A stretch of DNA of 64,000 bases from Phoronis australis (Eukaryota > Phoronida > Phoronidae), in assembly GCA_002633005.1 (NCBI GenBank), contig NMRA01000510.1, positions 127,438-191,437 on the forward strand, in the 5' to 3' direction. Shown piece after piece: positions 1 through 14,000 of this stretch. Each line of letters begins with the position of its first letter. The first letter of the stretch is position 1. Both the position numbers and the translations under genes were made by a program. The notes beneath the pieces were generated by a model. It ran no database searches. It was given only the letters and a program-made list of their open reading frames with translations, and was not told the origin of the DNA.

Positions 1-1817
1 GAAACAACTGCCACAGAATTATAAGGGATGATACGAGAGCATTTCAAGCTTCGTGTCTCAAAATACAGTATTAGGCATGCATATTACATCATACCTCATC
101 TCTGTAAAACTTGATATCAATCATGGTAGAAAAATGATTTGTATCATAGCAACAAGAAGTTAAAAAAGCGGTCAGTGTCTGTAACTGTTATTTCTATATT
201 GTTGATTAATAAACGTAGGTGGAAATCAACTTTTATAACATTGATTCATGCCAAAGGTTTGAAATTGCGCCCCCTTAAGAGTTTTGAGTTGCCTAGGTGA
301 CCACTAGAATCGACGCAATAAACATATACAAGTTGTTTTTTAACCTGTGTCATAGAAGCGAAAATTGCGTTTCCGTTTGTGAGTGTTCTTATTGAATAAC
401 TGGGTTAATCATTTTTTCGTTCTACATGAAATCGCGAATTATCTTGGAACTTTTCTTTAGGATTACATGTACCAAGTTACTCCGAAGATTTTATTTTCAG
501 AGTTTTACTCCTTGTTCTTATTCCAAATGGCTTGGAAGGCTCTAGCCTTGGTGCGAAGCTGTTTACTAAATTAAATAATATACGACTTTGTGCCGATGTA
601 GGTAAAAATTGACCCAATAAAATCTTCGCTGAGTAATTCGGCTTTCGGTGCAATGAAATATTGCGTCACCTATTAGCCAGTTTCTTTTTCCCAGATTCTT
701 CAATCAAACGTTCTCCCTCGAGGCTGCGTAAACGTCACAAAAAATGATCAGAATTGGTTTCACTTCATTTTAAGTTTTTAGAATTTTGATATTAGTAAAC
801 CGAATTTTAGAACAAATTTTGCTGCGATGTCGTCATCTCATGGAAGAAAATGACGGCTATTTTTTGCTTAATCAGTTGTAGCGGGCAAGGTGAGTGTCAA
901 CTGACCCTCTGATTTTGCATGAACACCCGCCTGTCTTGAGCTTATGTTGATACAAGTTTCACGATGAGGTGGCTTGCATAACTATCCGTGCTGTGTGCAG
1001 GTCTGTTGGAGCCCAATACAGTGCCACCTTGCTGTATTTGACGATAGTCTTCATACAGCTAGCTGGCTAGAAAGGAATGCTCTAACTTCGAAATGATTTT
1101 TTATTCCAAAAGTGACAACAAATTCATAATGATGACGGATCATGGCTGATACTATAACCAATCACATTCTTCCGTTTTCATGCGCTCATGATCTTAATAT
1201 CTGCGCTATGTTCTAACCTTTGTTTGTGCTTCTACTAAAATAAACTTTTGTTCTATTGCTGTACCAACATATTAAGAAATTGTACAAAAATGAACAATAA
1301 TTATCTGTGGGAAAGCGCAATATACAGAGTGATGAAGTGATGATCAAGTGCAATAATGGATGACCGCAAATGCGTGCTACTTGTTGAGCACTCCCTGGCA
1401 TGAAAACACCTGAGGTCGCAAAACATCCACCATTGTATTCTGATTTTTATGCAAATTCCTTGGTTGTTGATACTTTTTATGAATAATATATAAGAAGTCT
1501 CATATCTAGAGTTCGAAATTATGTTTCCGCGATATCATTTTACATTTGATTTTACCACGCCGTCAGCAATTCAACATAAAGTATACGTTGGTTTAATTTC
1601 ACGCAATTCGTATTTGTAGGTTGATTCGATTTTACCACCGTTCAATAGTTGAATAAAAGTTGATAAACCGACGTCAAGACTCGCGGAGTGGCCACTGGTG
1701 AACGAACAGCGAACAGTTAAATGTTTGTTTGGCCAAAGTTCACCTGGTAAGTCATAAAATTCGTCATCTACGCTAGGCGACCACTTTGCCGACCCAAGTG
1801 CTGAGCACAAAGGCGAC
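1..1817. other. NEK1 3'-side sequence, no exon assigned
   Basis: The NEK1-like gene must continue toward and past base 1, because the exons found account for about 947 residues and vertebrate NEK1 has roughly 1,250. I could not identify a convincing NEK1 C-terminal exon here. A 79-codon minus-strand reading frame at 1571-1810 has no recognisable motif and no clear splice sites. The rest is AT-rich and featureless by eye. Confidence 0.5.
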
Positions 1818-1933
1818 TCAGCAGACGGCTCCTAGCTGACCATTGTTGGTTGGCCGTTGGACAGCTGGACGGCCGGTCGTCGATCCCTCGTCCGCCAATT
1901 TCAGATCGGTCGGATAAAAATTCGTGATGTGTG
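1818..1933 (-). CDS. possible alternative terminal exon of NEK1-like gene
   Basis: On the minus strand a CAG acceptor lies at 1934-1935. If it is spliced to exon 27 (phase 1), the frame stays open for 38 codons and ends at a TGA at 1818-1820. The implied intron is only about 79 bp. The peptide (rich in T, R, P and N) matches nothing I know in NEK1, so this may be chance or a short-isoform 3' end. No clear AATAAA sits directly downstream. Confidence 0.2.
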
Positions 1934-2014
1934 CTGTAACTGGCCAAGTTGTTCTCAGAAATGAACATAATAACATGAATGACATACAGAGTGGCATGAA
2001 CTGTAGCAGCTTAC

Positions 2015-2095
2015 CCCCTTTATCCTGACTGGAGATGACTATGGTCCCCTTGGCAACCGATGGTGGTTTCGTAACAACAATAGTTGCTGCTGGTT
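2015..2095 (-). CDS. NEK1: nek1 exon 27 (last exon assigned)
   Basis: Residues 920-947, [20 protein letters not shown] then ISSQDKG. Accepted from its splice sites (acceptor 2096-2097, donor GTAAGC at 2013-2014), phase 1 and open frame. No direct family motif. The continuation is not found within the window with confidence. Confidence 0.7.
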
Positions 2096-5000
2096 CTGGA
2101 AGTAGAACAACAGCAAGTAAGCAGACAGATAAACCACACATATACTGACAATCTCTTACCATCAACAGCACGTGAAGTGCAATAACTGGTAAATCTTTCA
2201 GCTGTTAGGACTCTTACACGACAAATCAACAGATTTTCCAAACACATTTAGAACTTCAGCAATTTGAGATTTTTTTGTTAAAAACAATTCCTTTCAGACG
2301 AGAATCAAATCTGGTCTTGACAAAAAAGATGGAATTGATAGTTGTTAGTAAGAATGTTTTGAGGGACAATGATGAACAATTCAAAACATACACCGTCTTT
2401 CATTCTGGGATTTACGGAGAAATCTTAAGCCTGTAATTGACAACTTAAAGCATATTTGGCATGAGAGAAGGTTCAAACTCAAAGTACATGGACCTTGCTA
2501 AGTCAAACAAAAATAAACGCCAGTATACAGTGATGTAAGGAACACAACATGATGAATACATAACTTACTCACAACATAAGTGAATCCAAGATAAGACACT
2601 GTAATTACAACAGTCACACTTTTATCAATACTCTGCACAATGTTTAACGTGCACATAACTTATTACATACAATACTTAGTGTATATCAATTTTTGTTCAT
2701 TCTGCCAAATCTGCAGAGTGTCTGCCACAAAGTTGCAAACGCATACAAACTTATTATTCTTCATGCTTGATTTTAAAACCAGTTGTATTTTGTGATCAAA
2801 GTTTTGAGAGACCATTGCCCGATTTTATCACCAAAGTTATGTTCTTGGACACATGAATGAAATTAACTTTCTGGTAAAACCTGTAAAATCATGAAGAAGC
2901 AACTGCACATCTTATGTACCTAAAACATGTTATAACTTTGAATGGCAGTTATTTTCAAAAATGTTTTTTTAAAGTGAATTTCTCATTAATTCATCTTCAA
3001 AGCTGGTCAAAATTTAAAGTGGTTGAAAGCCTTTCTCCTGCTGATGACAATTGAATTTATACTACTGTTAATTGGCAGCAAAAACTTTATTTATATGTTT
3101 AGGGAATAGAGTGGTTACCCATCGGCAACCAGCACCCCGATAAAAGGACCAGGAAGGGCTCGAAAGCTAGGTCCACAAACACAAACAGATCTCCCATAGG
3201 TAACTACTCTATCCCTATACTATGCAAGGGTGCCAGGTACGAACATTCATTCTGTCATTTTTTACAAGATACATTAAACAATTTCTAACCAATTTTTAAA
3301 AATACATTGAGAAATGAATGCACAAGATATTATATTCAAAAACTAGTTGCCATTTGAAATAAAACGTTCTAATTCAATCTAAGCAGGCGACTTTGTACAA
3401 ACTTCAAGGGTGTGCAAACTAAGTGTTGTGGAGAGAGGAAGAAAAAAGCTTGTCCCATATTAACGTTGTCTTGCATGTAAACATGCACGTCAGCAGTGAA
3501 ATTTCAATGCAGTGTGAACTGTCAGTGAATATAGATGGCTCTCACATACATACATACACACCTGAAGGTTTGTCCCCATCAATGTTCATGGTGGCGCTGT
3601 CTATGATTTTTGCACCTTGTAAGAAATTCAGCGCAGTGCCTGCCGGACCGCCCCACTGTTTACGCACAGGTAGAGGGCGCTCATCAGGGTTCTTGATTAC
3701 AATGTCTGCCGCATTGGTAGCTGTAAACAGAATGTAGAGCCAAGTGGCAGAGAGCAAAGGATCCATTGTTTCAAAAAAGGATTGTAAATTATTGTGCTGG
3801 CTGATATTCTGCAAGTATCTTAACATCACATAACGCTATGTGAGAATCTACCAAGTAAATAATACCATAGTATCTTTTGCATTGATTAATTAAAAAAATA
3901 ACAATAATTTCTAAGACTGTAAAACTTAATCTAAAGCTGTAACAACATGTAATGCAATTTTCAGATAAAAAAGACATAACAATCTTAATAAATCTTTCTT
4001 CCGAAATAAAGATGAATCAGTCGTGATCAGCAAAATCTGGTACACATCGGACAAAAATGACGTTTAAGAAAAATGGTTCCTGGATTAGTTATTATCCCAA
4101 TGTTGAGCTGTAACATCCTACCTTCCATGTTTGATGCAGTTTCCTCCAGGCTCATCCCGCCAAGATTGACAGGTGCTCCTCCCCATTTGGGTCTCTCGGC
4201 AACAGACTCCTGAGCGGGTTCCATGGCTGGTTGTACAGGGGCACCCCACTTTCCTCTCGCTGGAGGAGCCTTCAATGACAATGCAAGTGTAATAGCTAAA
4301 AAAGTACTAGCTAGAAATTGTCAATAACTAAACATTGAATTTTGCGTATTGGATAAAATAATGAATCTGACACAAAAAATCTTAATAACTCGACAGTTTT
4401 GTTTAGGTTCACCACTGCATAGAAAATGAATAATGATTGGAGACTGATTTATGGAAAAGAGATTCCAGTGAACTTATAAGAATAGTTGAGTAACAGGTTT
4501 TATTCATTAATTGTGTGACTGCAAAACAACGTGAAGGTATTAATAATAAATCATTGAACTAATCCTATGGTGGTACCCTGATGAGATGGAAACAACACGA
4601 ACATGCCTGTAGTCATGGTAACAATATAATACCGCTGAATTATGTGCAATATAAGCACAGAATTTCATCATACCATCAAAAGTGAACTGGAAAACTGCAT
4701 GCCATTCCTACTGAATACACAAAATTACCTCAGATTTTGTGGTGGAATACTCTAAAAATAGAGATCTTACAGTTTTAAAGAGCTTACCCGCACACAAACT
4801 GTAAGTGCGAAGGATAAAGTGCAAAATTAAGAATAAAAACCTACCTTTTCATTGAGTTTTTTCAGAATTTCTTTCTTTTGCTTTTGCAAAGGCGATCTGC
4901 AAAGAACAAAATGCAGCAGGATAGAAGTTTTTCCTTCAATGACCAGGCACATCATCCAATGGTTGTAAGATATCACCAGAGAAGAGGCCAAGATGTGAAT

Positions 5001-8000
5001 AATAAATCATTGCAACTTGTCAAGTCAGTTACGTCATAGTTCAAAATGAGTCTCCATGTCTTTTAACTGCTGATCCTGACCAGCATCAAACTTATTGAAA
5101 TTGGTTGCGTAGGTGCGGATAAGTCTTGGCTCACAATCACAGCATGTTTTAAATTATTTTTACTGATATGGAAATTTGCAGGAATGACCAGATCAAAGCA
5201 GCTGTTTGACTATAACAAGAAGTGCTGACAAGAACTTCCAACGATGGTAATGGTGCGCAGCCACATTGCACCAACTTTGGTACAACACAAGTTTTCATGT
5301 TATAGGATAAAACATTGGTAGACCCCAAGAAAATCGAATGGACCACAAGGACTTTGGAAGTTAGGTCCACTGGATCAGAGTGTCTGGAAGTGTAGGGTAA
5401 ACACAAAGTAGGCCTCTCCTTCACATGCCTCACACAACCGCTCACTTACGAAGCCTCCGACTCTGGCTTGGGCTCTTCCTTCTGGCTTACATCCACCCCA
5501 ATGGCAGCAAACACATTAGTCATGGCAGGTGGAGGACTGACAGCACCTTGATTTACACTGTAATCAAACACAAGTTTTCGTGGATAGATATTGAAATGCA
5601 GTGGAGAGTAAATGTAGCACCGTTTAAAAACTGTAAGATTGTGTAGACTGAACAATAAAAAAAATAATTGCAGGTGATCTTACGCACGCTGAACCAGACA
5701 TTCACTGGCCGTGCATGTGGGCCCATTGCATTGATCACCTGGAACCATTTGTGTGCTTTATTAATGTATTACTTAAATCCGAGCTGAGGAGCTATAGACC
5801 TGACTCAAGGGTCCAGCAGTGTGGCCCAGTGGGACTCGAACCCACGACCTCTAGAAAGGAAAGCGGGCACCTATCATACTAGACCACATTGTCTCCTCTA
5901 ATGTCTGACCAAAACACCAGACACTACTACCCATAACTGAGTCAGTAAAGCTAAAGCTTGTGAAGACAGCAATACAGAGAACAATGTAATACAGCGCTGC
6001 TGACCTAACTGTACAGTAATGCAGAGAACAATGTAATACAGCGCTGTTGACCTAACTGCAGAGCTGCTAGGCAAGTAACTAGATATTAGAATCAACTTGT
6101 CACGCCAGACAATTTGAATCCAGCCATCAAGATTTACTGGCTTAAGCATAAGCCAAAAGATTCCTTGCAACATCTGACTTGGTGAACACCAGTTCTCCAA
6201 ACAAAAAATTCAGATTCTCAGTGACAACTTTAGCCAGACTGGTCTCTCATGCCAAATACCGACTAACAAGAATGTAAAATCTACTTGTAAACTCTTCTTC
6301 CTTCTCCTTCAAATGGATACAACATAATTCAGTTTGACAACATACATGGGCTTCTCAGGGGGGGTCACTCCAATAGCCTGCATCACATTGGTAAGCCCTG
6401 GGCTTGGCTCCGCTGCAACAGCTCTCTGTGGTGCTGCCCTCTGCGGCGCAGCTCTCTGCGGTGCTGCCCTCTGTGGTGCTGCTCTCTGGGCCCCTCCAAC
6501 AGCTCTCTGTTCACCAACAGCCCTAAGACAAATAAGAAAGTAAAATGAAGCATACAAGGTTTCCTCTGACAGGAACAATCCCAAATGATATCCAAAGATA
6601 CGTTGGTGCCAAGGTACAGCATTTCATCACAAATCAATTTGAATTTGTAGTAACAACGACACCAAGGTCACACATTTGGAATCAAAGTCAAACACTGGAA
6701 CGGAACGGATTGCAACAAGAATGCACTCCTGCTTGGTATGGGACTAGAAGTCAAAGCTTTTCACAATAAAGCATAAGAGCTTGCAAATGGAAATGCATGC
6801 TTAAGAAGACAAATTATTATGTACTAACACACAACTAGATCTTTTTCTCTGAAAAGTCACAAATGATCTGGCTCCTGGTTGACACTCAGTGACACCTCAA
6901 TGGCATAGGATGCGGGGGGGGGGGGGGAGGGAGTTGGCAAGCCCACCCTCCGCAAAAAGGTTGCAGGGGCGAGACAGGTTTCCTCTCCCCAAAATTCTAT
7001 ATGTTCATGAGAATCAATTAATTATTACTAGAAGTTTTGACAATATGCAAACTTTGTCTTAAAATAAAATTAAAATTTGTTCAGAATCTCCCTGCCCGCT
7101 GCTACCCAACCATCAAATGGTTCCTATGTCTATGCACTTCAGTAGCACTTAAATTACTGCTTATAATCTTCCTGTTACAAAGCAGCGCGTTGATATGGTA
7201 TAGTAAGAAGACTAACAAATCTTTACTGAATGATTCACCCACATGCAAAACAAACCAATGGCAGGTCAACATTGCACATTATGATTATTCAAAGAATTAA
7301 TATGTCATCATTAACTCACCTGCTGGGAGCCTGCTTCTCTTGCTGTTTTCTCCACTGTTCCTTCTGCTTCGCAAAAACATCTTCACGCTTCTTCTCAAGT
7401 TGTTCCTTCAACTGTTTGGCACGGGCATCAGCCTGGGCCTACCGTGGAAATGAAGTGCATTTTTAGTAAAGACAATTAAACTCTTATAAGAACAAGAGGG
7501 CAATATGAACTGAAACATGGCCAACATAATAATAGAGCATTATGAGAATGACTACGACACATTGAACTTCCGTTACAATCATGTGTCCAATACCAGTCCT
7601 ATTATGGTATGTTCTCAGTGGCCCCTTTCAAGGAAATTATACAACTGGGCCAAGTTACATACATGCCATCTGGAGGAAACCACCAGTGATGTAATAACAT
7701 GGCATGTGACTGTTGAACAATGCTGTAACTAGCAACATGCAACAATGGATCTGATCCACCACAGAATATTGGCATTACCCAGCCTTGAAGACTGAGATTA
7801 CACGTGTGTACTCACCCGCAAAGCTTCAATCTTCTTCCTTCTTGCATCTGGGTCAAACTTTGGATCACCCAGTGCCTCGCTGACCGCAGCACCTTCACCT
7901 TGTCGAGCTTTCATTGCTCGCCTCTCCTGGAAATTCTGTAGTCGTATTTGCCTGAGCCTCGCCAGGTAATCCTACGAATAGATTGAATTCAACGGATCTT

Positions 8001-11000
8001 GGCATGTCGTGACATTTAGTGTTACTGAACAATTTGTGATTGGCAACAAGAGAATGTATTCTGCTTTTTACTACAAATGAAATGTCCTGAGTCACGGAGT
8101 TAGTCGCACCAGGAAAAATAAACTTATCGCAATTCTTCACTTATTTCACACAAAAATGGCTATTTCTAAATGCTGATTACCTTGGTGCAGATGCTGTTTT
8201 CAGACACTTGCATGTTACAAATCTAGCTTAGAACAGAGCAAATTTTTCTTAACAGTTATTATTATTGCAAAATTTGACAAAATGAAACTTTACTTGTCTG
8301 CCGTACTGGGCACTAAATAGATTATGAATTATCACTATTTTAATTAATGACTTAATAAAATAAGCAACAAGTTTGTCCAACCCTGCCACTGGTTCTATCT
8401 GTTACCTGCTCCTCCACATTTCTGCCTTGTATATTTGAAGGTTTGGCTTGCTTCTGAACTGTAGGCCCATCATATGAAGGCGGGACATTCTGTGGATGAA
8501 TAACATGGCGAATATTGTACGTATAAGTCAGCTGGCTTCTCATATCATAATGAAACATTTTGAAGTACCTGGACTAATTCGTAGTATAGACGGCACGTCC
8601 ATCTGAGGATGTCTAGCAGCCAACAAGATGATATAGCCAAGAGGTATTTTCAAATTTTGTATGTTGTAAACTAATAGTTTATGTATGCATGGTACCAATC
8701 AAGACGAATAACTTGTCTGTTTCAGGTGAGCTATGCAACATATTACTCCTTGTTAAGCTATTGAAATGCAAAATCCACACAAACTTATCGAGACCAGGTC
8801 ATCAACAATGCAATATGGAATGCAAAGTACATTTTAGGTGAATACTTGGAATTAAGCTACAAATACACTTCACTTTGTATTGGTTAACATAAACAGGAAA
8901 AAAGGATTTCTCAACTCATGAAAAAACTAACCAGACATTGAAAAGTCATATCAACAATCCTTTCAGACATGGCAAGTAGAGAGCATACAGTATTGTTTAC
9001 TCAACTCACCTGATGTTACAACTATAATTACTGATTATTTCTTTGGTGTCGATTCCAGTTACCAACAGGTGGCATCTGCTCAGTACCTTTAATTTCACTG
9101 AGTAGAAATTTATTTATTACTGACTCTGGCCAACAATTGACCTATTTTGTTGAAAAAATAACAAAAAGAAATCTTATTTCAATAACGCATGTTGTTACTA
9201 ATCACACCACACATTGTACCAGACACAGCACTGAATGATCACAATATACAATAGGCCAATGGGAAATAAACTGCCACATACCCCAAATACATCTGCCTTG
9301 ACTCGCTGTCTATTATAAGCAGCCTCTCGCTTCCGATTGAGGAACTCTTCCACTTGCTTGGCCCTCTCTGCTGCAGCATTGGCTTTTTGCCTGTTAGAAA
9401 GTTAACGAATAAACTTAATCAATTTGTATTATGCTGTTTACAAGTCTGAAGCGAGTTGCAAGTACCGAAAATGTGGAAAAATGAACTGATATCCTAAAAT
9501 TCTACAATTCTAAAATGCAACCTTCGATTTGTTATGTGGCCAGGTGTAAGCATCATTATATCAACGTTTCACTGATACAATTTTTAGACTTACATTTTTC
9601 AGTGCCAGTTAAATGTATAATGTGGAATTACGTATAATGTATAAATTGTCCATAAAGAAGTGAAAATGGGATTTAGTTGTACTGCAAACCCCATCTGACA
9701 CTTCAAACTAGATTTGGCAGATTGAGAGACAGATGCCAAAAACACAGACTTGAAAATAGCAAAAGTGGCCACCAGGTGGTGCAAAATAGTAATGGAAATA
9801 GGAAGGTACCATTATTTCACTTACAGAAAAATCTTGTCAAATTTCATGAAAATATGCGAAGGAACTCTGAATAAAAAGGAAAACATATAATAGCCAACAG
9901 AGGTCACAGTGGTGGTCAAATCAGCCAGAAGTATTAGTCATCTGTAGTCACATTCATTGGAAAATGCCAAATTACTCAAAGACCAAGAAAGGGGATAAGG
10001 AAATACAGTTGCGGATGAAAGAAATAACAAGAACAAGCTTATTAATAAATGCACTCACAACTGCCGCCAAACAGGTAATGCTTCTCGCAGTGAAGGTTCA
10101 ACAGTTTCAGAGGAGACGTGCGATGGAGACTGTTGGCTATATGTCTTTATTTGGAGCAGCAACTAATTAGCAACTGTACCAACCTATCCAGCAATGAATA
10201 ATTAGTACCATCCACTCACCTGGCTTCTTCTGCAAACTTCGTCGGGTCATTATCACCTCGATCCAGTTCACGCTTCACTGCATCTTTGTCTGGCCAGCCA
10301 CCCATAGGGCGAGCAACTGGAAGGTCTACGTCCATGGCTGCAAAAAAGTGGGCAATCACTGGAATCTCTTTAAAACACCTTAGGCAAAAAATGAGATAAT
10401 TGGTTCTGTCAGCCCCCAGACTAACTTTGAAATAGCGCTTCAAACTCAACATCAGGTGGTGCTGGGTAAAAAAAGAAGGACCTCGACCCACTTCAGGTGG
10501 CATGATATGATGCTGGGTGAAATAAGAAGTCTCAAGTAATTTCAGCAGACATCAAGTGGTGCTAGGAAAAAAGGTGGATCCGGCCCATTTCAGTAAGAAT
10601 TACGTAAGTTTTTGAAAATATGCACAATTCAAAAATACTGCATCACCACGACACTTTTCAAAAAAAACACCGACTAGGACCAATGTGCTACTTTTTGGCC
10701 TTACAGCACAATCAGTTCATGTTAGTTATACTGAACATGGTTTCGCCAGGTCAAAAGTGCAAGTTCGTTAAACCAAAAATAACACTTTAGTGCTCCATGG
10801 CATGACGGACCTTAGAGTGGTTCTGAAGCACAAATAATGTTACTGAACATAGAGGTAGAAAAGAAATGTCTGGCTTACGATCAGGAGCATCACCAGCACC
10901 TGCCGCCGCTGCTTTCATTCTCTGCTCTTGTTCTGCTTGGATCTTGTCCAGGTAGGCATGGTACTTGTCATAGTCTCCCCTGTCATTAGCCGCCTGCAAC

Positions 11001-14000
11001 AATAATGGTACAACTCATGATGGTCCTATTGAGAAGGCTCCAGTAATGCACGGTCCAAGTCAATTTTTGATTGTGGTCTCATAACTCAAGTTCTCATTTA
11101 CCAATGAACTCCGGAGTTTGATCAGGTGTAAGTTTATCCGATCAATGCGCACATTAAGTGAAGGTAGTTCATACTTTCCAGAATGTATTTTGTTGCGCAG
11201 GAGTTTAATATTGCTCACAAACTGCCAAGAAAATGCTATAGAAAAACAATTTTAATCATGACGTGCAAAAGTAACTTATTGACACTGTGTCACTATGTTT
11301 GTCAAGCAGGAAGTGGATACCTGCCTTAAGAACCAGGAAAACAGTTTTGAGGTGCAAAAATAAGAAATAGGAACGTAATAGATGAGAAAAAACTAATTTG
11401 TGCAAATGAAAACCTTGCAGTGAAAGAAAGGGTTATAATGAGAAATTAATTATCTGACCCTCCATTCAAACTAAATGGTCAAAACCATTAAGAAATAAAG
11501 ATAAGTGATTAGTAAAATTAAAAATTAAGAAAAAAGAAAACTTAATGTGAACATACAGCAGGCTTAGGAAAGACATTCGCTTGTTGAGGTTGTTTAATGG
11601 CCGCTGTGCTGTCAACAACCTGCAATGAACAAGTGCTCACTGAATGGAGTAAAAGGATGTGACAGCACAACACAGAGAAGAGTAGAAGTTTGGAAGAGAA
11701 AGGTTAGTCACAAGATACACATACAATGGAAAAATAAGCAGAAATGTTACAAATTTGGTGTCAGTGCCTTAGGAAAAAGTGGTTTATTTAAAACTTCAAC
11801 AAGAAGTGATAACTTCCTGGTAATATATGAGCTGGTCAGATGAATATGAATGTGTAATGGAAAAATAACTTCATTTTGGAAAATAGTTCATATTAAGATG
11901 ATCACTAAGCAACCGATTTATTTGAAACTCAATGATGCTCTGTTAATGTGAAATCATTTTTGCGAAATAAACAAAATTCAATACGCACTCTTTGTTGAAT
12001 TTCTGCCGGTGCTCCAAAAAAGGCAGGGGAAGTTGAAGAGCACTGAACTTTTTATAAACTTCAGAAAACTCCGACACAATAATAAGTACAATTACAAGCA
12101 GATGTTCATTTCAGTGACGTGTTAGATGAAACCGATGCCGTGCTGTAAATTCAAGAAAACAACACTAGGATTTTTCACACAATGACACCTTGTTTATAAG
12201 TAAACTCTTATTAATAGTTTCATCAGTTGTATATCAATTGTAACATGTGAAAGCCAATAATTTACTTCAATTCTCAGATGAAAATGATAAATTGATGACA
12301 GAACATGTTTGATTTAAAGCTTAACTTCAAAAGAATTTTGTTATTTAGATGTATTGGGCTAACCAGATAGTCCTAGCAAAGCCTTAGTAAAATAAGAGAA
12401 CGAGAGTTCAATCACGCAAATGTAAACCCGTCAAATGATAGGTGAAGCTGCCTTTTCATGCCATGTTGCCTCACCGTGAGATCCCAGCACAAACAAAAGG
12501 TTGCATTGAGTAGGAGCCTGAATAGAACACCATTGCTTTGGGGTGTTATTCACATCTGTTTGAATTAAAAGGAGATCCTCACGATGATGTAGACAAAAGC
12601 AAGCCAATACGAGTAACAGTTCATTACATTTGGAAATTTCTGGCACTAGTGGGCTCAGAGCCATGCTCTTAACATATTGTAGGAACCAAATTTACAGGTG
12701 TTACTGTTGAAGATAGGCTTTAACCCTACTTCAAAAGTTTTCTCTCATGGAAAACAACAGTTGGTCTCTATTTTAGGTCAGAGTGTGTGAAAAGTAGAGA
12801 ATAGGTTAATAGGGAATAAAACATTTTAAAGACACTCTTTTCTCTATCTACTTCAGTACAATAATTCTCAACAATAGACAGACATCAAAATACTGAGCAA
12901 TATTCACAAATTCCACATCATGTATTTAATATATTCTTCCTCATCAAATTTCCAAGCAAAGTCAAGTTCAGTAGCAGCCACTTTGTTAATGCACCACCAG
13001 AAATCATAAAATTAAAACTGTAAATTCCACAGTACATTCCGTTTATTTCCAAAACTTTTGATGTCTCATCAAAAGAGCATCAGAAAGCCATGATAAAAAT
13101 TGGTGTGCACCTATTCTCTTTCTATATAGTTTTTCACTAAAATGAACCAGATAGAGTACATGAAGATTTGAAGCAACAGCTCTCTAACAGAATAAACTAA
13201 AGACTACAAAGAAGATACAAACAAACAAACTAACAAACAAACAAACACACATACAGCGGGTTTGGGAGCTGGAGCAGGTCTAGACGGAGCTTGCCTTGGA
13301 CCTGGCTTTTTGTCATCATCCTAGAACATAAAACACACAGCACTGACCAAAAGAGCTCATGAGCCTGCACACACAAGAAATAAAATGACCGCTGTGAGAA
13401 ATGCATAAGCGAGTTGCCAAATGAACAATGATAGAGCTGTACAATATCAATGCGATAGAATAAACCACACACAGCACCAGATTTGAAATGTAATCTCCAC
13501 TTAATGTAAAGGTGTGTTCTAATTAAAATTCACATCACCTGCAATTATTCTGTTAAAAATTACAGCCGGTGCACTAACCAACATACATATCAAACTGAAA
13601 TTAAACAAAGAAATGTTGGAAGTGACAACCATGACTGCATTGACAAAGATTGACAATACTTACATCTTCATTAGAGTTGAGTGAAGACACCAAATTCTTC
13701 CATCCCTCTTCACGTGCTTTGTTCATTCGTGCAACCTGAAAATGAAAGTTATGGAATAATAACAGGGACATGGCAGAGCGTTGATATGCACCCACCGTGT
13801 GCGTCACCTACAGCACAGATAGAGAAGACAATGATCATTAAAACATTCCCGCAATAATAATAGCCTCTAAGGGGTGCAAAGCGAGTCAGACATGCTCACC
13901 TTAATAGGAACAAATCTGCCATCATTCATCACTATTCTTCAAGAATATGGCCACTAGGTGACATATAAAATGTTGAATCCATCCGAAAATGGAACGGTGT

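Noticed and set aside
6334-6543. plus-strand ORF with repeated CGAAL units
   Set aside because: It is the antisense of the AAPQR repeat in NEK1 exon 22.
9599-9874. ORFs on both strands
   Set aside because: In the degenerate repeat region of a NEK1 intron; no domain.
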